From NCBI GenBank assembly GCA_016081115.2, contig JABTTQ020003020.1, positions 62,001 through 126,000 of the forward strand: DNA of 64,000 nt, in the 5' to 3' direction. Positions 57,094-64,000 of the stretch are shown here, in pieces. Each line of letters starts with the position of its first letter. Position 1 is the first letter of the stretch. The notes beneath the pieces are model-generated. The model saw only the letters and a list, made by a program, of their open reading frames with translations. It searched no databases and had not been told where the DNA came from. The position numbers were made by a program, and so were the translations under genes. This DNA comes from Rehmannia glutinosa. Its lineage: Eukaryota > Streptophyta > Magnoliopsida > Lamiales > Orobanchaceae.

Positions 57094-58557
57094 TGTTTGA
57101 TAAATGTTTTTATCTTAATTTTGATGATTTTATTTTTACACCAAAACAATGTTTTTAATTGTTGTCCAAATACTCCTAAATAATTTATAATGGTTTTAAT
57201 ATTTTCCGGAGTATTTCTTCAAGTTTTATTTTACAATTGGACAACACTTTTAATGATTTTGTGTCAATATGTTTTTACATCCAATCAATGTTTCTAAATG
57301 TTGTCCTAATACTTCCGATCGGTCTAAAATATTTTCACTATTTTTTGGAGTATTTCTTGAAGTTTATTTTCGATATAAAATTGGACAACACTTTGATATT
57401 GAGGCCAACCGGTCGCCCTATAGGCAACCCGCATCAAGAGTACGCGTTGAAACATAAATTGAGCCTGGAGTGTATAAGAGCAGCCGACCGGCCGCCCATG
57501 GTGCGCTCGCCGCCGCCATGGCGCGATTGGGAGCATGGCCTTGAAACAGTAACTCCCGTCCTTCGATTTTTAAGTTTGTGCGACCGGCTAAAATAAGGGA
57601 CGCACCGGTCGAACCTACGCCGACCGGTCACCCCGTAAATTGTTGATACGCCTATTTCAAACTCTATCGGTGTGCGACCGATCGCCCTATGGTTTGATAG
57701 CAAAATTCTAACCGCTGATTGTGCAGACAACATTTTCTTAAAATGTGGGACTGATTTCTAACAACTATATTCTTGATTTTAATTGTATTTTTTCTGTAGA
57801 TTTTCAATCCCAAGAGGAGCCTATGTTTGATCAATCATCTCCTATAAATAGAGGAAGTTTTGGAGCAACCAAGATAACAATTGAGATACAATACAACAAG
57901 ATACACTTCAAGCAAATATTTGTTCTTCATAGTTATTACTCTTGTTGTAATTTTGCCTAGCTTATCACTTTCACATCCTTGAGGTCTAGGCTATTCTTGA
58001 TTACACTTTGCACTCATATTGTAATATTCATTATTGAATTGTAATCTTGATTTTTGGTCATCATTCAACACAAGACATCCTTGTGAGTATTCTTGTGGTA
58101 AGAATACACTTGGGTGATCTAGGTGATAGGTGTTTCAAGAGTGTGGTGCTCTTGAGGTGTTGGAGAATTTGGTATTCTTCAAGATTGAAGATTGTGGTGA
58201 TTTTCAAAGGTGCCGTTGAAGGAAGATTGTGGTAATCTTCAAAGGGAGATTGTGGTAATCTCCAAAGGTGGTGTTGAAGAAGAGTGTGGTGCTCTTCAAA
58301 GTGTTGTAAGTTGAGTTTGTATTAATTTTGGTAATTAATAAAATTCTTGTTCTTTTTGAAATCCATCCCGGATACACTGGGGTGGTAGAGGATTAGGCCC
58401 TAGGTGGGTTGAACCTCTATAAATCGACGTGTGTTGTTTACATTCCGCACCTTTATTATTGTCTTTGAGCATTCGGTTCGTAAAAGAGGGTAAAATCGAA
58501 AAGATGGAGATAATCTATTCACCCCCCTCTAGATTATCGTAGCCGCTTGGACTTACA
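57094..58557 (+). repeat. 5' LTR of copia element X1 (SIRE/Maximus family)
   Basis: About 1.46 kb, TGTTTGATAAATG to GACTTACA. TATA box cctataaatagag at about 57840. The U3 has many palindromic ACCGGT/GACCGG-type motifs (57410-57690). 58060-58310 repeats 'ttgtggtaatcttc / gtggtgctcttc' units. The matching 3' LTR starts at 63074 and leaves the window. Confidence 0.85.
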
Positions 58558-58559
58558 AG

Positions 58560-58572
58560 TGGTATCAAAGCC
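58560..58572 (+). other. Primer-binding site of X1
   Basis: tggtatcaaagcc, two bases after the LTR end; complementary to initiator methionine tRNA. Confidence 0.8.
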
Positions 58573-58617
58573 AAACTCTTTGGCAAGCTCGTTTCACATC
58601 GCGAGTGAAGAGGAACG

Positions 58618-59960
58618 ATAATCGGCTACGAACGAAGCTCATCTTACCGCACCTCCACCACCAAGCCACCACTATTTGATTCCAAAAATTTTATTTTTGG
58701 AAAGAAAGAATGGAATGTTATCTACAAGGTTGCGGGTTCGATATTTGGAACATCATCATCAATGGAGAATCCATTCCAATGAAAGACACACCATACACCT
58801 CCAAAGCTCTCAATGAGCTCAATGATGAAGAAAAGAAAACCATCTCCTTAAATGGTAAAGCTCTCAATATTTTGTATTGTTCACTTACTAATTTGGAATA
58901 TGAACATATTGTAGAATTGATCGGCTCATGAAGTATGGCAAAAATTAGAAGCCATTCATGAAGTATATGAAAATGAAAGGAGTCAAACAAAAGCATCTAT
59001 TTCTCAAAGGGATACAATGTCAAATCTAAGAACAAGCCTCTTACAACTTCCAACTAGAAGAAGTTGAACATTATCTTATGGGCATCGAAGAAGAAAACGA
59101 GGTATGTCTTAAACCCTCTACTTCCTATGATATTGTTATACAACATGATTATAGTGATTTGCAAAATGATTTTGATGATCTTCAAAATGAATTCCAAAGC
59201 TTGCTTGTTAAATACAAAAATTTGAAAAAGAAATTCAATGTTTTGAAAAATGATAAGGATAGTTTATTTACTTCCTATGAATCACTATCTTGTGCTCACT
59301 CCACCACACTTGACAAGGTTAGAAACCTTGAAAATGAAAATAGTACTCTTGTTGAGGAGATTAATTGTATGAAAAAGGATTTATCAAAATCCAACTCGAA
59401 AATACCGATAAAATGACCAATATTGTTGATGTTCATAGTTGTAATAATTTGAAACAAAGACTTGATCATAAGCCTAGTGTTGTTAACCATATGAAAAGAA
59501 ATCAAGTCCCTATGCATGTTGGTCATTATGCTCCTAAAATTATTACTTGTTTTTATTGCGGTAAAAAGGGTCATACGGTAAACACTTGTCGGGCTAAAAA
59601 TAGCTCTAATTATTTGTGGAGACCTAAAAGTCTCAAGACTAATCCCAAAGGACCCAAGCACTTGAGGGTACCACAAAACAACATTATATTAGGTACCCGC
59701 AAAATAACAATCGAAGAAAATTCATACCATTAGGAGACATCAAATGACCATCTCATTTGATCAAAAAGAAGACACCACCAAAATGAATTTCCAAGAAGGA
59801 AATATTATCAACAAAGGGAAGGATATAATCCTTGGAGATGGAGTAATTGGAGAAACCACCACCAACATGAAGATTTTCAAACGGGAAGATATCATCAACA
59901 ATGGGAACGACACAACCCATGGAAATGGCGAAATTGGTAAACTGTATCTCCCTATTTAAA
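58618..59960 (+). pseudogene. X1 gag (start codon lost, frameshifted)
   Basis: The start region is altered at the ATG. Recognisable parts: ECYLQGCGFDIWNIIINGES (58710 on), LNDEEKKTISLNGKALNILY, coiled coil KYKNLKKKFNVLKNDKDSLF (59078-59400), zinc knuckle CFYCGKKGHTVNTC (about 59550-59590), and WRPKSLKTNPKGPKHLRVPQ. Two repeats of a segment near 'KDIILGDGVIGE / NDTTHGNGEIGK' (59810-59940) correspond to the protease-end motif. The middle of the UBN2 domain is deleted. Confidence 0.8.
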
Positions 59961-60764
59961 TATGTATTTTGTTTTTGCATGTTTTTTTATTTGTGTTTAA
60001 ATCGCAAAATGAGTTTTTAAATTTATAAGGTCTTCTACATATATTTATGTGTTTTTAAAATACTTTGAAAAATGAGACCTATGTTTTTATCTCTTATGGA
60101 TTTTTATGGCATGAGCTTATTTGTGATATATCTTATTAATTTAAGCCTACACTAGTATCATATTGTTTTGTGCTAGTCTTGTTTTAAGAATTGTGTAGGA
60201 CTCATGTATCTTCACAAATAGCTATCTACGTCATAATATGTCAAGAGTGACATAAACTATCGTACGCTCATCATTGGTATTCATCTTATAGACTCGATAC
60301 ATTTGTGCCATATGACTATGTGCTTATTTTATACAAGTGCCATTAAGAGGATGTTTTGATTTTTGAGAAGGCATTATTTAACATAGCTTGTTTTATCCAA
60401 GATTTTTAAAGGATTATATTTTGTTTTGATAAAAAAAATTGATCTTCTAAGTTATGCATTTTATTGCACATATAAATGCCATTATTCTTGGATGCTTATG
60501 TCAAAGCTCTTGTTCATATGATTCTTGTGATTGAGGTCTCAACTATATGCTCTCGCATTTTCATATTTCAAAAGAGACCTTATATAGCTTTCTATGCTTA
60601 TTTGAACTTACATTGTGTAGTATATTCTTGATGATTTTCTTTAAGCATAGTATGTGTTACTTGCTATAGTGTCTCTATCATTCTATATTACTATGCTCTT
60701 GTGCAAGATTCTTTGTTGAGATTTTGCAGAAATTTTTGGTATTTCGGAACAAGTTTAAGGAACA
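59961..60764 (+). other. X1 internal segment of unknown origin replacing integrase
   Basis: Where protease, GAG-pre-integrase and integrase should lie, there are 800 bases with no integrase motif in any frame. The sequence is T-rich and noncoding ('tatgtttttatctcttatgg', 'gcttgttttatcc'). It may be decayed filler or an unrecognised insertion. Confidence 0.5.
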
Positions 60765-61760
60765 AGGCAATGTTAGTAGCCTAAGGGTATTGTCAAGAAG
60801 AAGGTAATGATTTTGATGTAATATTTGCACTCATAGCACATTTAGAAGTTATTTGCACTTTACTTGCCCATTATTGTTTTGAGAAAATTTCAAGCTTTAC
60901 CAAATGGATGTTAAATCCAATTTTCTAAATGGTTTTATTCAAATAGAAGTCTATCGGAGTTTAAAATTTTTTGGCCAAATGATTTTTATAAATGACCTTG
61001 TACGGTTGATACAAGTACCCCGAATATGGTTTGATGAACTTAGCTATTTTTGCAAAATAATTTTACAAAAGGTAAAGTTGATACTACACTCCTTGTTTTG
61101 AAAAAGGGCAAGGGTGTTTACTTGTGCAAATTTATGTTGATAATATTTTTGGTGCTACTAATGAATATTTGTGCAAGATATTTTTCCAAGTCAATGCAAG
61201 GTGAATTCAAGGTGATCATGATAAGGGGAGCTCAAATTTGATCATTGGAATTCAAGTTCAAAAATGCCAAGAAAGTTATTATATTCCACACTCAAAAGAA
61301 GAAGTGAGACATTGAAGAAGAAAGAACTATTTCAACCTATATGGCTACAAATGCGAAAATTGACAAAAGATTGAAGTAGGCATTGACAAACGAATACGAG
61401 GTATGTTCATTCGTTTATTACTCCTTAGACTCGATATTCTATATGCCTTATGTCTATATGCTCGACTTAAAACAATCCCAACGAATCTCTTTAAAGTGCC
61501 GTCAAAAGAAATTTTCAAATATTTGTAAGGCACTTCTTCTTATGACTTGTTCATTCAAAGTTTTAAAACGTTATTATTTTTCGGGATAACAAGTCCGGTG
61601 TAAATTTTATTTTTCAAAATATGGTTCGTCATAATCGAACTAAACATATTGAGATTCGATATTTTTTTGGGATTGCATGTTTTAACAAAAACTTGAGATG
61701 TGTTTAATTCCATCTCAAATATAACTCGTGGACTTTTTAATCGCTCATCGCCGAGTATTT
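60765..61760 (+). pseudogene. X1 reverse transcriptase / RNase H remnant
   Basis: Heavily mutated. VA-GYCQEEG at 60765; MDVKSNFLNGFIQIEVY at 60904; FTKGKVDTTLL at about 61055; KSMQGEF at about 61188; LDILYALCLYARL near 61425-61470; NRTKHIEIRYFFG-like phrase near 61630. The YVDD box is unreadable. Nonfunctional. Confidence 0.75.
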
Positions 61761-63073
61761 TACCTCATTTCGAGCTTGATTATGACATAATGTATATTGA
61801 ATGAGGTCTACGTTTGCATTTTGCACGTTTTCAAAACTTAGGGGCGAAAAATCGATTTTTGGATCAAATTTTGGAATTTCAAAAAGAACAAAACCGAACT
61901 GGTCGCCAGTAAGCAAAGGGCCGACCGACGCCCACTAGCTCGACGGCCGCCCATGCCCTGGACCGGCCGCCTTATGGATTTTTGGTTTAAAATGCGTCTG
62001 TTTTCCAGACTTAGCCATTTTTGGCTCTTTTGGCCATTTTTCGTCCCCTTCGCAAATTGCACACAAATTTCACTCCAAATTTGTTTTGTTGCATACATTT
62101 CATATCTTGGACCTATTTAGGCTTGATTATCATCATCATTGCTCGTCTTTACCGATTAAATGGTAAGAATTCCACTACTTCATCTCAATTGGGTTGAACC
62201 CTTGAGAACTTGGCCTATATGTATTTTCTTGATGAAATGTGTATATATTTGTGATGAGCTTATTGACTGTTGATGGATGATATTTGTAAAATTGCTTTTG
62301 GTGATGAAAAACTTGGCTTGATTACATTTACAAGGGCTATATATATCTTCTTCAATTTTTTACGCCCGCCAAGTGTTCGATAAAATGTCTCAATGAAAAA
62401 TTCATCACCTACATGATTCTCTCGATTTCAAAAGCCTTGTATATTTACAGAGATCATGTTTTGGAAATCAAATGTGTTTTCATAAGCTTCTACAAGTCGT
62501 ATGATCGACTCTTTCCTCCTATTTGGTCTATTAGCTTCAATGTTCAAATTGCTCGATACATCGGTTTAGTTGCGCACTTTGATATGATTATATGATGTGT
62601 TTATCGTGCTAACATTCTTTTTGATGATTCCAAAGGGGGAGAAACAGGTTATAAGCTTATTATCTCATAAAAGCTAAGTTAAGCTAAACAAAAGAAGCTA
62701 TAAGCTATGGCTTCATAAAGCTATAAGTTGTGCATCATACTTAGTCCAATTATTGGATTATGGACTTGTATACTTGTCTAACGATGTTTTGTTGACAGGG
62801 GGAGCTTATAAGCTCTTGTACTTAAGATCAATATGTAAAAGCCAAGCTTTTAGCTTGTGGTTGATTGCTTTTATATTACTCTTGTTGTGCATATTGATAG
62901 GGGGAGCTTTTGCTATATGTGGTTGAATTTCTTTACTCTCATCCTTGTGATTATATTGCGTGGAATGTTGTCGCTCACAACGGATAGTTCATTTTTAACC
63001 GGTAAAATTGTTTTGTTTTCAAAATCGACTTTGGTAAATTATTTTGGTTTGTAATCATTAAAAAGGGGGAGAT
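61761..63073 (+). other. X1 3' noncoding region with four polypurine tracts
   Basis: Purine tracts: ccaaagggggagaaac (62630-62645), cagggggagct (62796-62806), tagggggagct (62898-62908) and aaaaagggggagat (63059-63072, beside the LTR). The 61890-61975 part carries 'ggccgaccg / gaccggccgcc' motifs like the LTR U3. No ORF is seen. An env-like gene, present in some Sireviruses, is not visible. Confidence 0.7.
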
Positions 63074-64000
63074 TGTTTGATAAATGTTTTTATCTTAATT
63101 TTGATTATTTTATTTTTACACTAAAACAATGTTTTTGATTGTTGTCCAAATACTCCTAAATAATTTATGATGGTTTTAATATTTTCCGGAGTATTTCTTC
63201 AAGTTTTATTTTAAAATTGGACAACAATTTTAATGATTTTGTGTCAGCATGTTTTTACATCCAATCAATGTTTCTAAATATTGTCCTAATACTTCCGATC
63301 GGTCTAAAATATTTTCACTATTTTTCGGAGTATTTCTTGAAGTTTATTTTCGATATAAAATTGGACAACACTTTGATATTGAGGCCAACCGGTCGCCCTA
63401 TAGGGCAACCCGTACCTAAAGAGTACGTTGAAACATAAATTGAGCCTGGAGTGTATAAGAGCAGGCCAACCGGCCGCCTGGGCGGCCGTCGGTCGTCCCG
63501 GTCGCCAGTGCGCGACCGCACGGGAGCATGGCCTTGAAAGAACTCCCGCGCTCTTCGATTTTTAAGTTTGTTCGACCGCCAACATAAGGGACGACGGTTG
63601 AACCCTACGTTCCCGTTGCCCTATGTAAATTGTTGATACGCCTATTTCAAACTCTATCGGTGTGTAAACGGTCGATTTACTATGGTTTGACAAACAAAAT
63701 TTAACCGTTGAAGCAGACAACATTTCCTTAAAATGTGGGACTGATTTCTAACATCTATATTCTTGATTTTAATTGTATTTTTTCTGTAGATTTTCAATCC
63801 CCAAGAGGAGCCTATGTTTGATCAATTATCTCCTATAAATAGAGGAAGTTTTGGAGCAACCAAGATAACAATTGAGATACAATACAACAAGATACACTTC
63901 AAGCAAATATTTGTTCTTCATAGTTATTACTCTTGTTGTAATTTTGCCTAGCTTATCACTTTCACATCCTTGAGGTCTAGGCTATTCTTGATTACACTTT
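63074..64000 (+). repeat. 3' LTR of X1, running off the window
   Basis: Starts TGTTTGATAAATG after the final polypurine tract. By eye about 96% identical to 57094-57310 in the first 200 bases, with more change in the GC-rich ACCGGT block (63390-63620). TATA box at about 63832. The end of the element and its target duplication are outside the window. Confidence 0.85.

Noticed and set aside
46599..64000. Intact SIRE-type element able to move
   Set aside because: All three copies have frameshifts, truncations or missing integrase; X1 also leaves the window.
1..64000. A new multi-gene system (defence locus, biosynthetic cluster)
   Set aside because: Only two intact host genes, unrelated and separated by transposons; no operon-like or cluster logic.

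Overview
The window is nuclear DNA of a flowering plant, most likely a eudicot. Evidence: AT-rich intergenic sequence, spliced genes with GT-AG introns, a plant receptor-like cytoplasmic kinase, a plant-specific FLZ zinc-finger gene, and dense plant-type transposons (Ty1/copia, Ty3/gypsy, L1-type LINE with RNase H, MULE, hAT, Tourist MITEs). The species cannot be read from the sequence. Only two genes look intact: a four-exon RLCK-VII kinase (1949-4897, +) and a short two-exon FLZ protein (13082-13466, -). The FLZ gene is easily missed because its exons are only 119 and 157 nt.

Layout. 1-5.2 kb: kinase gene with promoter, probable 5'UTR intron and a MITE-like insert in intron 2. 5.2-10.7 kb: MITE, a copia LTR remnant, a reverse copia 3' LTR, then a decayed Tnt1/Tork-like copia pol ending in its 3' LTR. 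10.7-14.1 kb: intergenic sequence and the FLZ gene. 14.1-19.8 kb: full-length LINE (-) flanked by an 18-bp target-site duplication and broken by nonsense codons. 19.8-29.4 kb: mosaic of small DNA transposons, several with exact duplications: a hAT element (8 bp), a MULE (9 bp) holding a Tourist MITE (3 bp), another Tourist MITE, a palindromic MITE and a possible SINE. 29.4-39.9 kb: a large FAR1-type MULE with ~98-bp terminal inverted repeats. It holds a frameshifted transposase, a nested complete copia element (34133-39213, TSD ATCAC) and a broken histone H3 fragment.

40-45.2 kb: more MITEs, including a GC-rich hAT element with an 8-bp duplication and a nested repeat, and a TIR element with a duplicated right end. 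45.2-46.6 kb: 5' end of a gypsy element. 46.6-64 kb: three related SIRE/Maximus-type copia copies, here called X2 (+, 46599-48830), X3 (-, 48831-56495) and X1 (+, 57094 past the window end). X2 and X3 lie in opposite orientation, so their LTRs form a kilobase-scale inverted repeat around a gag fragment.

No set of genes here looks like a cooperating system. The unusual content is transposon architecture: nested insertions datable by order, a MULE carrying a host histone fragment, an inverted-LTR locus that could fold into a hairpin RNA, repeated polypurine tracts and palindromic LTR motifs in the SIRE family, and a hexapeptide repeat in a copia polyprotein.
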